Shown: positions 51,371 through 63,756 of the stretch, in pieces
How the letters are laid out: every line of letters begins with the position of its first letter
Position numbering within the stretch: the stretch's first letter is position 1
Source: Brettanomyces bruxellensis
Lineage: Eukaryota > Ascomycota > Pichiomycetes > Pichiales > Pichiaceae
Reading direction: 5' to 3'
Assembly: GCF_011074885.1 (NCBI RefSeq)
Contig: NC_054690.1
Coordinates: 1,431,001 to 1,495,000 of the forward strand
DNA length: 64,000 nt
The notes under the pieces: model-generated
Databases searched by the model: none
What the model was told of the DNA's origin: nothing
The model's input: only the letters and a program-made list of their open reading frames with translations
Translations under genes and position numbers: made by a program

Positions 51371-51705
51371 TTGTCATGCGAGACAGTCTTGTAAATATAT
51401 ACGATAATAGAAGCATGTACGCATTTTAAGCCTGTATGTATTGAACCCGCTGATAGTAGACAACCAATTAAAAGGGATGGCCCGCGTAGACACAAAAGCA
51501 GGTGGAAAGAATACCAACAGTCCATCACAACAATAAAAATAGGAAATTACTATCACGTAACAAATCAGAGTAAAAATGGAATTGTACAATACATAGTTAG
51601 TTATCTTTATATTTTTGGTTGGACTAAGACTAATTCTTTTTTTAGTTTTTTTTCTTCTACTTTCCCTTTATAGTTTGTGCCACACCACAGTCGAACAAAA
51701 CTTCA
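51371..51705. other. Convergent intergenic region, MRPL23 / RPB2
   Basis: 335 bp, AT-rich 3' ends of two genes. Nothing else was recognised. Confidence 0.4.
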
Positions 51706-54700
51706 CTAACGGACAGAATAACCAGACTTCTCGGTGTAAAGTCTAGGAGCAATGTTCATACTCATGAGCTCCTGGAACATCAACTTGGCAGCGTAGGGAA
51801 TGTGGATCTGGTAAATGTTAGTCTTGTTCTTACAAGACTTACACTCAAATTGGTTCTTCTTGAGGTTTGCAACAACCGACATGAGTCCACATATTCCACA
51901 CACATGCACACGGAAGGCATCGGAGGAATCCATCAACCTCTCCTTCAAGAAACCAGCAACACCATGAGCAATCATACAATCTCTCTCCATCTCTCCGAAT
52001 CTCAAACCACCATCTCTAGCACGACCTTCCATAGGTTGTCTGGTTAAATTCTGATATGGACCTCTGGCCCTGGCGTGAATCTTATCATCAACCATATGCC
52101 TCAAACGTTGGTAGTAGGTTGGACCAAGATATATTTGTGCCATCAACTTCTTACCAGTGTGTCCGTTATACATGACCTCAAATCCTCTACTCTGATAGCC
52201 ATTCTCTCTGAGCAATTTAGAAACAGCATCGACAGTCAAGTCTGTGAAAGGAGTGGCATCACCTTCGTAACCTCTGAGAGCAGCAACTTTAGAAAGAAGA
52301 CACTCCACCAAGTGAGCCACCGTCATACGGGATGGAATACAGTGAGGATTGATGATAATATCTGGCACTATACCTTCAGCAGTAAACGGCATATCCTCAT
52401 GTCTGTATGTCATACCAATGGTACCCTTCTGACCATGTCTGGAGGCAAATTTATCACCGATTTGAGGAACTTTGGTAGTTCTCATTCTCACCTTGACGAA
52501 TTTCAAACCCTCGGCATTCGTTGTGAGCATCACCTGATCCACAATACCACTTTCTGCACTTCTGAGCGGTGTCGAAGCATCTCTCTTAGTATGGTACTTA
52601 GTCCTCTGTCCCAACTCCTCGGTATCAGGTGGAATAGGAACGGTCTTACCAATGATGATATCATCTCCAGACACCCGCACACCAGGAGCGACAAGTCCAT
52701 CATCGTCCAGCTTCTCGTACGTTCCAACTTTGAAACCCAATGTGTTTGAACGGTTTGGCTTTTCAAACTCCTCCACAATAGAAATACCGTTTCTTCTCTC
52801 CTGATCCATGTACGTCCGGAAAAACAATGATCTGAAAAGACCTCTATCAATAGATGACTGGTTCATGATAACGGAATCCTCCTGGTTGTAACCAGAGTAG
52901 CACGCAATTGCAACTATACAGTTCTGACCAGCTGGAAGCTCTCTAAACTTCAAGAATTCCATAGACTGCGTTTTGGCCAACGGCTTCTGTGGGTAATACA
53001 AGATATTTGACATCGTGTCCATACGCACGTTATAATTCGTAAGATAGACACCCATGGCCTGCTTACCCATAGCAGATTGATAAGTATTACGAGGAGACTG
53101 GTTATGATCTGGGAATGGAATAATGGATGCTGCCACACCCAAAATCATTGCAGGATGAATCTCACAGTGCGTGAACGAATGACTATTTATGTGCGTCTTA
53201 ATTCTCTTTGCAGGGTCCAACTCGACCTCTCTTCTCTGGTCTTGCTTGCTCATAGGAAGCAAATCCTCGGGAGACATCGCAATTAATGTTGTCTCTTCTT
53301 CTTCAGCATCCAAATACTCCACCATACCGTTCGTTACTAAGGAATCCCAACCGTAAACTCTTCTTATTGGCTCAGCTGGATTTCCATCCTCATCAACATC
53401 CTCCTCCGGAGCAATTTCTTCCACCTCACGGTCTCTAATTTTGCGAACATCATCTTTAGTGATCTTAAGGTTACCCTTCCGAGGAGAATCTGGATCGTTG
53501 TCGACTATGAACAATGGTCTGTACACACGACCGGCATCCGTGAATATCTTGAACTCTCTTTCTCTAATATCTCTCACCAATGAAACTTCGGGAGAAATGG
53601 TTCCACTTCTCCTCAACTGTCTCATGGTATCAACCAACATACCTGGATCTCTATGTGTACCAACCCAGTTACCGTTCAAGAACACCCTAGTGGCATTCTT
53701 ATGCTCCTGTGGATCATAATCTGAAAGTGGCTCTAAACCCCACTCCTCCAAAAGATAGCTGATAGGTTCAGATGAGGTACCAACTGATATTCCAGCCATA
53801 AGAGACAAGTTCTTGACCAAACCACAGGCTTGACCTTCCGGCGTTTCTGCCGGACACACCAAACCCCAATGCGTATTATGCAACTGTCTTGGTTTGGCCA
53901 ACTTACCATCTCTTCCAATCGGCGTATTCGTTCTTCTCAAGTGTGATAATGTCGAAGCATATGTATATCTGTTCAAAACCTGAGAAACACCAGCACGCGA
54001 ACTCATTGCCTTCTTTTGCTCTCCCCAGTTACCAGTGGCCAAAGAATACTTCAAACCAGAAGTAATGGTAGTCGACTTGACTGCAGAAACAATGTTGAAG
54101 TCCTCTCCACGTTCGATACATCTCTGCATGTACCTGTAGATATCCTTGGACAACTTACGGAATAGAATCCTGAACAAGTTGGCAAGTAAAGGACCTGCAA
54201 GATCCAATCTCTTCTTACCAAAGTGGTCTCTGTCATCAGGCTCTCTCCTCTCAAGAGCACAGAGCAACAATCTGTTCACTATGTATCCCAAAAAGTATGC
54301 CTTATTAGTCTCATAACCACTGTCCTGCGAAATATGCGGCAAGAATTCTCTCTGAAGGATATCCTTGGCAAATTGGATACGTCTGTCTCTTTTAATACCA
54401 ACCGCATTTCCTCTTCTACCAATAAAGTCCAAGGCAACTTCCTGAGACTGAATCAAGAAACCTTCCTCAATACATGGCTTAAGCATTTCCATCATCTGCC
54501 AGTCATTCTCATCATAACAGATGTGCTGGAGAATATCACCATCTTCTATAACACCCAAGGCACGGAAAACAATGACGATAGGAATATCCGACTTGATGTA
54601 TGGTAATGACGTTTTGATAGACCTTCCGACACCTCCGTTTTTCATGCTTGAAGCACCTCCTCTAGTTAGCTTAACCTGGATAGACGAAATCAAACGAGAA

Positions 54701-55512
54701 CCATGCTCAAGTGCACTTCTAATCTCTGCAACATGCGAAATTGGAGATGGTGCAGGCTTCTTGAAAACTTGGACAATGTTAGCAGCAGAACGCTCCTGAG
54801 CAATTAAAACTTTTTCAGAACCATTGATGATGAAATAACCTCCCATGTCATAAGGACACTCTCTAATTTCGTAGAGCTCGTCCTCCGTAAGACCGTACAA
54901 GGTGCAGAATTTCGATTTAAGCATGATTGGCACTTTACCAATGAAGATAGTCTGGGTTTCGGCACCACTAGAGTGGAACTTTGTTCCATGCTTTTCTTCA
55001 ACCACCTCATCCTCATCATCGTTGAAATCAGCTGGAATGGGAGCCGGCTCAGCGATTTCTCCATTCCGGAATTTCGTGATCTCTCCCTCTTTGTACCACT
55101 GAAGTTGTGAGGATGAAGTAGTACCGTCATCAATACTTTCCTTGACCATCTTCTTCATTTCCACATATAAGGGTGCAGAATATGTCAAGTTTCTTAAACG
55201 TGCCTCCTGGGGCAATAAAGTAGAGGTCGTTCCATCTGCTTCGGTCTGAGATGGCTTTGAAAGAAAGATATCTCCAAAGGTAATTTCGTATCTCCTGCTG
55301 ATATCATCATCCTCAGTGATATGCTGTGCAGGCTGATCCAAAATCAACTTTTTATCCTCAAGAACAAGTTCCTGAATAGAGGATTCAATGAATTCTTCAA
55401 AAGACTCCAACTGCTGAGAAACTAAACCTTTAGCTTCAAAAAAGGACGAGATAACCGTCCAACAGTCTTCTGTTGAAATCATCTCATCTTCAGGGATGGC
55501 GTATTCAGACAT
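51706..55512 (-). CDS. RPB2: RNA polymerase II second-largest subunit Rpb2
   Basis: Forms one side of the Pol II active cleft. 1268 aa from ATG 55512 (1224 in S. cerevisiae). Seen in order: protrusion and lobe, fork region ([20 protein letters not shown]), hybrid-binding domain ([38 protein letters not shown]), and the C-terminal zinc clamp [10 protein letters not shown] ... [11 protein letters not shown]. The last residues [13 protein letters not shown] match the eukaryotic Rpb2 end. Pol II rather than Pol I/III is supported by overall similarity and length. Complete, uninterrupted. Confidence 0.99.
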   Translation of the reverse strand: MSEYAIPEDEMISTEDCWTVISSFFEAKGLVSQQLESFEEFIESSIQELVLEDKKLILDQPAQHITEDDDISRRYEITFGDIFLSKPSQTEADGTTSTLLPQEARLRNLTYSAPLYVEMKKMVKESIDDGTTSSSQLQWYKEGEITKFRNGEIAEPAPIPADFNDDEDEVVEEKHGTKFHSSGAETQTIFIGKVPIMLKSKFCTLYGLTEDELYEIRECPYDMGGYFIINGSEKVLIAQERSAANIVQVFKKPAPSPISHVAEIRSALEHGSRLISSIQVKLTRGGASSMKNGGVGRSIKTSLPYIKSDIPIVIVFRALGVIEDGDILQHICYDENDWQMMEMLKPCIEEGFLIQSQEVALDFIGRRGNAVGIKRDRRIQFAKDILQREFLPHISQDSGYETNKAYFLGYIVNRLLLCALERREPDDRDHFGKKRLDLAGPLLANLFRILFRKLSKDIYRYMQRCIERGEDFNIVSAVKSTTITSGLKYSLATGNWGEQKKAMSSRAGVSQVLNRYTYASTLSHLRRTNTPIGRDGKLAKPRQLHNTHWGLVCPAETPEGQACGLVKNLSLMAGISVGTSSEPISYLLEEWGLEPLSDYDPQEHKNATRVFLNGNWVGTHRDPGMLVDTMRQLRRSGTISPEVSLVRDIREREFKIFTDAGRVYRPLFIVDNDPDSPRKGNLKITKDDVRKIRDREVEEIAPEEDVDEDGNPAEPIRRVYGWDSLVTNGMVEYLDAEEEETTLIAMSPEDLLPMSKQDQRREVELDPAKRIKTHINSHSFTHCEIHPAMILGVAASIIPFPDHNQSPRNTYQSAMGKQAMGVYLTNYNVRMDTMSNILYYPQKPLAKTQSMEFLKFRELPAGQNCIVAIACYSGYNQEDSVIMNQSSIDRGLFRSLFFRTYMDQERRNGISIVEEFEKPNRSNTLGFKVGTYEKLDDDGLVAPGVRVSGDDIIIGKTVPIPPDTEELGQRTKYHTKRDASTPLRSAESGIVDQVMLTTNAEGLKFVKVRMRTTKVPQIGDKFASRHGQKGTIGMTYRHEDMPFTAEGIVPDIIINPHCIPSRMTVAHLVECLLSKVAALRGYEGDATPFTDLTVDAVSKLLRENGYQSRGFEVMYNGHTGKKLMAQIYLGPTYYQRLRHMVDDKIHARARGPYQNLTRQPMEGRARDGGLRFGEMERDCMIAHGVAGFLKERLMDSSDAFRVHVCGICGLMSVVANLKKNQFECKSCKNKTNIYQIHIPYAAKLMFQELMSMNIAPRLYTEKSGYSVR

Positions 55513-56416
55513 AATGGGAATGTATTCTCGCTTATCCTGCGTTTACACCTGTGTGGCGATTTGTCCCTTCTGATCTGGAAACAGAGTCTGCAGAAAGTGA
55601 TTGAATCTTTATTCTCTTTAAAAGAAAATAAACAAATAAACAAATAAAAAGACAATCGAGATTCCTTCCCACTTTCTTTCTATGTTATTTGAACGGATAG
55701 GAAACAAAAAAGTCAGACACTGTTATTCCGACCTTTTGGTTTGATAGAACGTCTAATGATTGAGAGAAAGTTTAGTATTATACAAACGACGACGGGAAAC
55801 AGAAGTTGTATTTTTCTTGCCCTGTAGTCACTATTATTATATCTTAACACCAAGTCCACTAGGAAAACACCAACAAAACCAATAACCCCAAACCTGCTGC
55901 AGTCTTAGTATATGCTTTTCTGGTATGCTCTTGCAAAAGATAACCGCTTTAAAGAAGCTATGTTATGTGTTTTATCTATAATGTACTTATTTTATTTACC
56001 TTCGTCTCTTTAATTTTTTCTTCTTCTTTTCTTTCTTTTTTTTCGTCTTCTTTTTCAACTTTTTTAAAGCACAGATTTTCAGGCAACGCACATAATAATT
56101 TGAAATTCGCGCCTTTCAATCGTTTTTCAGTCGAGCAGACGAGTCGAAATGCCCCATTTTTATTTTATTATTTTTTTTGTGTGGAAAGCGCCTAGCTGAT
56201 TTCGGTGAATAACAATATTTGTGAGTAAAGCACAGAGGGACCAATGGACCAAATTTTTTATTTTTTTGATCATTTTGTTTTCCATCCTACTCTTCATTTT
56301 TCTATCAAGAACGTGAAATTATATTCAAATTCTTGACGGGTTAGTGTCGTATTTCGAAAAGGATAATTTAGACAATAACAGGATATTTGGAAGCAAAATA
56401 GGCCATATTTAAAGCC
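55513..56416. promoter_or_regulatory. Divergent intergenic region, RPB2 / MRP20
   Basis: 904 bp with several T runs (56030-56065, 56160-56180, 56255-56268). A 76-codon Phe/Ser-rich frame at 55965-56195 is a by-product of the pyrimidine tracts. No named site was recognised. Confidence 0.4.
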
Positions 56417-57178
56417 ATGCTTCAGTATATGTCAAAGGCTTCTGCAAAAAAGGGCCTTTTTGAAATAACCAGTACAACCTCAACGAGAAGTTTCATTGTT
56501 GGAAGATTAAAACCATTTGCTCAGAAAAAGCCGGTGGAACCAGACAGAGAAAAGCGGGCGTTGAGATCTAAAAGCATTGTTGAATTCGTCAGAAATGCCA
56601 TAAATAGTGAGGAGCCAAGTTTTAAATTGGGCGCAAAGTCAATATATTTTCCAGCTGCAACAATTTGCTTATTAAGACCAAATGCAAAACACACACCCTA
56701 TCAGGCGAAGTTCATAGTTCCAAAGTCATTTAACAAGTTGGATTTGCGGGATTACCTTTGGAATATTTACCATCTTCGGGTTTTAAACATCACGTCAACG
56801 TTATCGCCAGCAACATTTACAAGATCATTACCAGCACCATACAGAACACGGTTCAGAAGCCCACAAGTTAAGAAAATGACTGTTGATTTGATAGATCCAT
56901 TTGTGTGGCCGGCAGAGACAAAAGATTTCAAGGAGGAAAAGGAGCTTGGGGAGGAGTTAGAGCAATACAGGAGTGAAAAGGAAGCCCATTTGAAGGGATC
57001 TGATAAGGAGAAACCTTCAACAGCATTTGATGGAATTATTGACCCTGAACCAAGGTCTATGAATTTCATCTCGAAAAGAGTCAAAAAACAGCTGAGAAAT
57101 GTTAAAAGAAGGGACATTTCCCACAGAAAATTACTGGATGCTGGAAAATTCATTGAACAGTATATTCCTTTACAGTGA
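56417..57178 (+). CDS. MRP20: Mitochondrial large-subunit ribosomal protein uL23m
   Basis: 54S mitoribosomal protein at the polypeptide exit. 253 aa, ATG 56417 (263 in S. cerevisiae). Seen: a basic, Ser/Lys-rich N-terminus compatible with import (MLQYMSKASAKKGLF); SIYFPAATICLLRPNAKHTP followed by YQAKFIVPKSFNKLDLRDYL, the Mrp20 signature; then a fungal C-terminal extension with VWPAETKDFKEEKELGEEL. Convergent with the TB2/DP1 gene. Confidence 0.93.
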   Translation: MLQYMSKASAKKGLFEITSTTSTRSFIVGRLKPFAQKKPVEPDREKRALRSKSIVEFVRNAINSEEPSFKLGAKSIYFPAATICLLRPNAKHTPYQAKFIVPKSFNKLDLRDYLWNIYHLRVLNITSTLSPATFTRSLPAPYRTRFRSPQVKKMTVDLIDPFVWPAETKDFKEEKELGEELEQYRSEKEAHLKGSDKEKPSTAFDGIIDPEPRSMNFISKRVKKQLRNVKRRDISHRKLLDAGKFIEQYIPLQ

Positions 57179-57502
57179 GTGATATGCGCTTTCTAATATA
57201 TGGCTTAGCTGTTCATGTAAATACCTTACGTACTTTTGCCAACATATAGAATATATGGCAGTATTTATTATCGATGTTGACTACGGTGAAGCTAAACAGA
57301 GTAGAGTCACCAAAGTTTTGACCATGTGTTATTGAATACCAAGTGTGGGGAAAAGAGAACAAGCACAAATAAAAAAAATAAAAAAATAAATCCGTAAATA
57401 TGAGTAGGCGAATACCAGAACTTAAGGGTTAAACCAGAAACTCAAAAAGTTAAAGTAATAAGAAGAGAAAAGAATAAAACAAACTCCAATTGCGACATTG
57501 TA
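57179..57502. other. Convergent intergenic region, MRP20 / TB2-DP1 gene
   Basis: 324 bp, A-rich with an AAAAAAATAAAAAAATAAA-type stretch near 57370-57390. Nothing else was seen. Confidence 0.4.
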
Positions 57503-58639
57503 TTAAGCGGAGCTTCTGAAACTGAAGATCCAAGAGGATTTCCGCTGTTGTGGCGAAGAAGATTTTCTAGAAGCTCCGCTGACAGATCTTGGTGTTGCAG
57601 GAGTTATGGGAACGTCTTGTGAAGCAGATTTGCCTTCTGGTTTGACGCTTTCTTTAATTACCACATCATTCATCATATCAAAGCCATCCACTATACTTGA
57701 GCCAGAACCGCTGACTATCCTTTTTTTTGGGTGCTTGGAGGAGACAGAGGAAGTAAAAGAAGTATCCCCGTCCGAGTTTGAATCTTGGTTGGATGAATCT
57801 TTTGTTTGAGAGGAATGTGAAATAACATACTGAGACAAATTTGTTAGTGGAGCGAAGAAACAGTCCGCCAAAAATCCCATCGAAATGCTCTCATTTTCAG
57901 TAGCCTCTTTGGAATATCTATTAGAGAAAGATGATGAATTTGTCACCGGAATAGCGGCAGAAGAAGAAAGTATATTTGAACCTTGTGTGCTTTGTTTGGC
58001 GGATTTACCCAGCATATCTGATATTGTCTGAGAAAATGACCTTCTTGATGAGTTGGCACCAGGATTGATACCTGATTGAATAGTATTAGAAGATCCCGCC
58101 TGCTTCTGATCTGGTGCAAAAGATGCCAACCAGACAGGTTGAATCTTCAAGAATTCCATCGGGGATGCATATTTGTCCACAAGATTATTATAACTGCTAG
58201 TATACAACACAACACTCTCATTTATATAAGCAGTAAGTCGCTCTAACCAATGGTAAAGATAATAGTGGTATATTATGAAGGTCCCTGTCACCTTGGCGTC
58301 TGTCTCGTTATTTTGATACTTATTTAACGAAACCATAGGAAATACAAGCCATACTCTCACATAAAGCAACAGCAAATAATTAAATGGAATTAGATCTCCA
58401 AGGAAAGCCACAAGCCTGATTGAACTTATATAATATCCTATTGATAGGATCATCCAATAGGCAACACACTCTTGAAGAGCTTCCGCCTTCTTCTTTGGGA
58501 TAGTAACTGTACCACTGATGCTTTCTAATATTTGCTTTGGGAATGGATCCTGCTTGTCAGATAAGAGTGCAAAGCTCTTGTATAGAGGGATGACAAATGA
58601 AAAAGCTAAAGAGATTGCCGAAAAAAGCATGATAAACAT
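57503..58639 (-). CDS. TB2/DP1/HVA22 (REEP-like) membrane protein with long Ser-rich tail
   Basis: 378 aa, ATG 58639. The N-terminal half has the TB2/DP1/HVA22 pattern: hydrophobic segment 1 (MLFSAISLAFSFVIPLYKSF), then ALQECVAYWMILSIGYYIS and DLIPFNYLLLLYVRVWLVFP, the hairpin segments that curve tubular ER. Yeast Yop1 of this family is only 180 aa; here about 190 extra residues follow, low-complexity and Ser-rich (SSSNFSNRY, SSPQQRKSSWIFSF). It is therefore probably a fungal paralogue rather than Yop1 itself. A role in ER shape is inferred from the family only. Confidence 0.75.
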   Translation of the reverse strand: MFIMLFSAISLAFSFVIPLYKSFALLSDKQDPFPKQILESISGTVTIPKKKAEALQECVAYWMILSIGYYISSIRLVAFLGDLIPFNYLLLLYVRVWLVFPMVSLNKYQNNETDAKVTGTFIIYHYYLYHWLERLTAYINESVVLYTSSYNNLVDKYASPMEFLKIQPVWLASFAPDQKQAGSSNTIQSGINPGANSSRRSFSQTISDMLGKSAKQSTQGSNILSSSAAIPVTNSSSFSNRYSKEATENESISMGFLADCFFAPLTNLSQYVISHSSQTKDSSNQDSNSDGDTSFTSSVSSKHPKKRIVSGSGSSIVDGFDMMNDVVIKESVKPEGKSASQDVPITPATPRSVSGASRKSSSPQQRKSSWIFSFRSSA

Positions 58640-59301
58640 TTTGAGTCAACTAAGCAGTTGGAAATAAAAATTGGCGTCAAGGATTGTTAATTTATAAAAG
58701 TGTTAAGATGTGGAATTTGAGAGTAAATGTACAATTCCTGGTGGTATTGAAAGCGTTTGAGTTGATAAGTTAAAGCGGCTTTTGAATATGTCGTTCTTTT
58801 AATTTATTTGGTTTCACAGAGAAAACTAATCGATGTCACTTAAAGTTTACCTATGATGGATATTTAAACAAGTAGAAGCTGTGTGGGGAAAAAATAAAAC
58901 GAGCAATATCGTAATATTCTTTTCATAAAATAGCTGGATTTCTCGATTTGCTTAATAAACTCGGAGGTAGTATAAAATTTATAGATATTGTACAAAAGAT
59001 ATATCAGAAAAGGAGAAAGCAAATGTAAATGAAAGCAATGTTGGAAAGGCGCTTTGACTGGCTTAGCTAGGAGGTAGCCGGTAAATTAAGTGCGTCTCAG
59101 ATATGAAGATACCATACCGATTTCACGATAATATGATTACACAATAAGAAAAAAAAATTTAGATACTATTATTATCATTATTATTTATTGTTATTATTAT
59201 CTGTAAAACGCGGCTTGAGTAGAAGGCCAATAAGTGATCAGGCGTCTAAGGAAAAAAAAAAATAAATAAAAGTGGGAAAAAAGACATGCTAAGATTTTTA
59301 G
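58640..59301. other. Intergenic region, TB2/DP1 promoter / ISN1 terminator
   Basis: 662 bp, AT-rich. Contains an ATT/TTA microsatellite (59165-59202) and an A10 run near 59251. No site was recognised. Confidence 0.45.
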
Positions 59302-60648
59302 TTAAAAAGTAGCCCAATCATCCATGAAGCTAATAAGGTCACGAAGAAGCTTTTTTGTTTCATTAGGACTCGAAATCCAGGCAGTTGCCGCCGCAGTCCT
59401 GCTAGCGTAATCATTAGCTCCCAAAGAGGCAAACTGATCCCCGACATGAAGAGTGTTTTTTGGTCCGACAACAATATCTTGGTGTTTGGCTATATATGAT
59501 TGAAGAATCCTAACACCAAAAGATTTGTCGCCGATGTCGACCCAAACATCTGATCCTCCATTAAATGCACACCATTTCAATCTTTGTGCAGGTTGGAATC
59601 GTCTCAGGTCTCTATCAATTCTAAGCACAACCTCCTCTAACTGCTCTCTAATGAGCTTATGACCTTCCATTGGCACTATTCCAACAGATCTTTCCTTCTT
59701 CATAACGGTGGCATGTAGCCGTAACTTTTTGATAAGTGTGCCAAACTTTTTTGCGGCGAAATCTAAGGATTCCTCAATGTCTTCCTCTTTCCATTCCTTC
59801 ATTTCATCTAGCATCCATTCCTCTGATGGTACTTTCACCAATCCGCCTTTCTCGTTATTGTATCGCATGACATAGTTTGCTTCTCCGCCCACAATGAGCA
59901 AATTCTCACATTGCGGCTTTTCAAGTGAGGTGGACTCTTTTAAAGCTTCAATTAATCCGTAAAACCTCTCTTCGTACTTTTCTTCTGCCTTATAGCCGGC
60001 AGCTGTAACTATGCCAATGTAAATTCCTTTAGAAAGTAGCTTGACCAGCTCTGTGATGATTGGGGATGTTGACTCGATGTTCTCTCCATCTTCATAAAGC
60101 GTGATATCACCATCAAACGTGATTAATTTCAGCCGGTCCTCCTCTGAAGTCGTTGTCATACTTGAAAGCCCGTGCGTCTTCATCTTAAGATATCTATTTG
60201 TAGATCTACCTGTCTGATATGCGGTAGCAAGCCATATTATTTGAGCTGTGTTCAATATTAATCTGATATCATTAAATGATGGAGCCACCAGTCTTCTCTT
60301 GCTGATACTTCTACGCTCATCTTCAATATAGAATGCTTTTTCCAAGGGTAAAGGAGTGAAAAATGTTCCAATTGAAGGAACATGTTGGTGCAATCTGGAA
60401 AGCTCAGGCACACCTGCATTAGTCATCTCGATATGATTATCCACCAAACTCTCGAGATCGTGGAAAATTTCCGCATATCTTCTTCTGGCCTCTGAGTCGA
60501 CCATAATCTCCTCAACATCTGAAATGGTACCTGCCGGCTTCACAGCATATAACACAAAAGGTGTGGATAAAAGTGATTTTATAAATTGAATAAATTCATC
60601 ATGTCTATGCTTTTTAAGGGCATAATCAACTCTGTATCTCGAAGACAT
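59302..60648 (-). CDS. ISN1: IMP-specific 5'-nucleotidase
   Basis: Dephosphorylates IMP to inosine, helping to adjust purine pools. 448 aa from ATG 60648 (450 in S. cerevisiae). Seen: the start MSSRYRVDYALKKHRHDEFI, a HAD-type DxD motif in LITFDGDITLYEDGE (about residue 178), IGIVTAAGYKAEEKYEERFY, CAFNGGSDVWVDIGDKSFGV and LHVGDQFASLGANDYASR, all characteristic of the Isn1 family. Divergent from TRP3. Confidence 0.96.
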   Translation of the reverse strand: MSSRYRVDYALKKHRHDEFIQFIKSLLSTPFVLYAVKPAGTISDVEEIMVDSEARRRYAEIFHDLESLVDNHIEMTNAGVPELSRLHQHVPSIGTFFTPLPLEKAFYIEDERRSISKRRLVAPSFNDIRLILNTAQIIWLATAYQTGRSTNRYLKMKTHGLSSMTTTSEEDRLKLITFDGDITLYEDGENIESTSPIITELVKLLSKGIYIGIVTAAGYKAEEKYEERFYGLIEALKESTSLEKPQCENLLIVGGEANYVMRYNNEKGGLVKVPSEEWMLDEMKEWKEEDIEESLDFAAKKFGTLIKKLRLHATVMKKERSVGIVPMEGHKLIREQLEEVVLRIDRDLRRFQPAQRLKWCAFNGGSDVWVDIGDKSFGVRILQSYIAKHQDIVVGPKNTLHVGDQFASLGANDYASRTAAATAWISSPNETKKLLRDLISFMDDWATF

Positions 60649-61439
60649 ATATTTTTAGGAATTCAGCTTTTAATGCTCTGATAGTTTATTTTTAGAGAAA
60701 TTGATCCTTTTTTTGAAACGAAATGTGGGATATATGTCTTTTTTGTAAAAGAAACGAGTGATGCATCCAGCAATCTGATGGCAAGATCTATAAAATGTGG
60801 AGAACCTCGGGCCGAGAACACAAAAAAAGCAAATCACGTGTCAATGCATCACATGACTGTTTTCACGACTTTGAAACCCAATGAGGTAGAGGATTCAGGC
60901 TAATTCTTTAGTATGTAAAAGAATCTTACCTTTATTCAAAGCCCCCTTTTGTCCTGAATATGATGTTACAAATATATTAATTCAGCTGAACTGCATATAA
61001 GATTGTTTAAGAAAATCAGTATTCAAACCATTTAATAGGTTTATCTGATCCTCATAGTTCTTACCCCACTGCTTGTTTCTTTACCCCTTATAAGTATAAA
61101 TCTAAACAGCTTCTTCTTTGCAATAAGTGCAATATAGTACTGCATATTTTCAGTTCTTTGTGTTACATAATTATATGTTTATGTGGTCATAATACCTGAT
61201 TTCTTCTAGCAGTGTAATTTTTTTTAGAGTGAAATATATATCTTTTTTTTTTTCTCCCTTTCCAGGCGGTGGTATTTTTCATCTTTTTTTCGCTGTTGAT
61301 ATTTTTTAGTCATCCTATGTACTCTATTATCCGTGAGTTTGCAGTTAGCAGATTAACTATCATCAAAAAGCCTCAACTAAGGTTCATTTTGGACAGGTAA
61401 AGCTAAGAAATATATCATTGAGTCTGGTTATTAAAAAAA
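60649..61439. promoter_or_regulatory. Divergent intergenic region, ISN1 / TRP3
   Basis: 791 bp. Contains a CACGTG E-box at 60835-60840 and one Gcn4-like half site TTAGTCAT (61306-61313, one mismatch from the consensus), which would suit general amino-acid control of TRP3 but is weak evidence. T10 run near 61245-61254. Confidence 0.45.
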
Positions 61440-62924
61440 ATGGTTGCTGCTGAACATGAACAGATACCTAAAAAGGTGATCATGATTGATAACTATGACT
61501 CTTTCACCTGGAATTTATATCAATATCTCTGTGAAGAAGGAGCCAATGTTTTGGTCTTCAGGAATGATGTTATCACAGTGAAGCAGATCGAAGATCTTCA
61601 TCCAGATATACTTCTTATTTCCCCTGGACCGGGACATCCTCGAACTGATGCGGGTATTTCCAGAGAGGCCGTTAAATACTTCATGGGTAAGATTCCAATA
61701 TTTGGTGTGTGTATGGGTCAGCAATGCATTTACGATGTTTTTGGTGGTAACGTTGAGTATGCTGGAGAAATTGTTCACGGAAAGACATCACAAATACAGC
61801 ATGATGGAAAAGGTGTTTTCAAGGATGTTCCTCAAGGAGTTGCAGTTACTAGATATCACTCTTTGGCAGGATCGCCATCATCTCTTCCAGAATGCTTGCA
61901 GGTTTCTGCAAAGACAAGCCATGGCGTTATTATGGGTATCCGTCACAAGAAGTACACTATCGAAGGTGTGCAATTCCACCCTGAATCCATTTTGACTGAA
62001 CAAGGTCATTTAATGGTGCGTAACATTTTGAAAATGCATGGTGGATACTGGGATGGAAAGGATGAAGCACAACCTGAAAGCGATAAGAAGGCTTCTATTT
62101 TGCAGAAAATATACAAACAGAGAAGAGAGGATTATGCGGAGATTGTGAAGGCACCAGGAAAAACATTTGAGGACTTGCAAACTTACTATAAGCTTGGTAT
62201 AGCACCAAAGAAGCCTCTAAACCTTTACGAAAAGCTTTCGGAGAATATCAGGAAGGGTAATGCTGCCATTTTGAGTGAAATTAAGAGAGCATCACCTTCA
62301 AAGGGTGACATAGACATGAATGCTAATGCTGCTGAACAAGCTACAAGATATGCTGAAGCTGGTGCTTCCGCTATATCTGTTCTTACTGAACCACATTGGT
62401 TTCATGGCTCTATTGAGGATTTAGAACTTGCTAGAAAGGCAGTTGAAATTGTGAAGGGAGAGAAGAGACCATGTATACTACGGAAGGAGTTTGTGTTTTC
62501 TAAGTACCAAATTTTGGAGGCTCGTTTAGCTGGTGCCGATACTGTTCTTCTTATAGTGAAAATGCTCACAACGGAGGAACTTAAAACTCTCTTTAATTAT
62601 GCGCGGTCCCTTGATATGGAGCCTTTAGTAGAGGTTAACACCCCTGCAGAGTTAAAATCGGCTTTAGAGCTTGGAGCTAAGGTTATTGGTGTGAATAACA
62701 GAAATTTGAACGATTTCTCTGTGGATCTAGACACGACTACTACAATGAAGAAACTTATTCCTAAAGGGGGTGATGCTTTACTTCTAGCATTGAGTGGCAT
62801 ATCTTCAGTCGAACATGTTGCCAGTTACAAGAAACAGGGTGTTTACGGATTTTTGATTGGTGAGGCTTTAATGAGAAAGGGTGACAAGGTCGGTGAGTTT
62901 ATTGGACAGCTAATTAATGCTTAA
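61440..62924 (+). CDS. TRP3: Anthranilate synthase component II / indole-3-glycerol-phosphate synthase
   Basis: Bifunctional tryptophan enzyme: the glutamine amidotransferase feeds ammonia to Trp2, and the second domain closes the indole ring. 494 aa, ATG 61440 (484 in S. cerevisiae). Seen: GATase (1-200) with [35 protein letters not shown], catalytic Cys91 in [15 protein letters not shown], and [18 protein letters not shown] (about 215-494) with [29 protein letters not shown] and [20 protein letters not shown] and [15 protein letters not shown]. No PRAI domain follows, as expected for Saccharomycotina. Confidence 0.98.
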   Translation: MVAAEHEQIPKKVIMIDNYDSFTWNLYQYLCEEGANVLVFRNDVITVKQIEDLHPDILLISPGPGHPRTDAGISREAVKYFMGKIPIFGVCMGQQCIYDVFGGNVEYAGEIVHGKTSQIQHDGKGVFKDVPQGVAVTRYHSLAGSPSSLPECLQVSAKTSHGVIMGIRHKKYTIEGVQFHPESILTEQGHLMVRNILKMHGGYWDGKDEAQPESDKKASILQKIYKQRREDYAEIVKAPGKTFEDLQTYYKLGIAPKKPLNLYEKLSENIRKGNAAILSEIKRASPSKGDIDMNANAAEQATRYAEAGASAISVLTEPHWFHGSIEDLELARKAVEIVKGEKRPCILRKEFVFSKYQILEARLAGADTVLLIVKMLTTEELKTLFNYARSLDMEPLVEVNTPAELKSALELGAKVIGVNNRNLNDFSVDLDTTTTMKKLIPKGGDALLLALSGISSVEHVASYKKQGVYGFLIGEALMRKGDKVGEFIGQLINA

Positions 62925-63756
62925 AGTTAATTGGCTGGCTGTCCGTAAATAAGAATACCATAGGTGATTACTGTAGCGCGTCTAGTCTTTAAGCTTAGTC
63001 ATTATGAATAATAATTATGGCGTATGGATGCTTCTTAAGAAAGTATTGCAGTTTCATCATTATTGTTCTTTTTGTTCTGGCAATCTTAACGATGGATTCC
63101 ACATTGTGGTAGTCTATATATATAATTGACCATAAATTATGACAGAGCGCTAAATATTATTGTGTTACTTAAGCGCAGCAGTAGACACGCTTCTGATTCA
63201 AATCGAAATACACCATTGGAACAACATAGTGGCTGTGCATTGATTGAAATTTTTTTTCCTTCCTTTTGCGCACCGCGATAAATTTAGATTGGGCAGAATA
63301 CCTTAAATTTTTTTTTTTTTTTGCAAAGCCTGCAAATTCGAATCATATATGCCTTCATTGAAACTTTATCCTTCCTATTTCCTTTCTATTTTCTCTATGT
63401 CACCCATCCGGGTTTCAGCCGATATCGATTCTAACTGAATACTAGTTCACGTGCTACTGTTTAAGAACGAAAAAGCAAGTATTCAAGCATCTTTATTCAG
63501 ATTCCTTCGCTCACAAAAGAGTCGAAAATAGCATAGCCTTTTATTGACGGGAACAGCGTGTCTTGGATACACAAAAAAAAGCAGAAAATTGTTGAGCCAT
63601 TTGATAAGACTTATACCACCATAGCATATATTCATCAAGTCTTAAACGTGCCTGTTGATAGGTGATATTGTTTATCCGTTAACCTATTTTATTATATTTG
63701 GAAATTCCATTCAGTTATTGATTTTGCATACAGCATTGTGATTAGACACTCAAAAG
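62925..63756. promoter_or_regulatory. Intergenic region, TRP3 terminator / KRE9 promoter
   Basis: 832 bp. T15 tract at 63308-63322, CACGTG E-box at 63448-63453. No ORF is supported. Confidence 0.45.

Noticed and set aside
52075..52749. 224-codon plus-strand ORF
   Set aside because: Antisense shadow of RPB2; composition follows the RPB2 codons.
59165..59202. ATT-type repeat as a possible regulatory array
   Set aside because: Simple microsatellite in an intergenic AT-rich stretch; no other structure.
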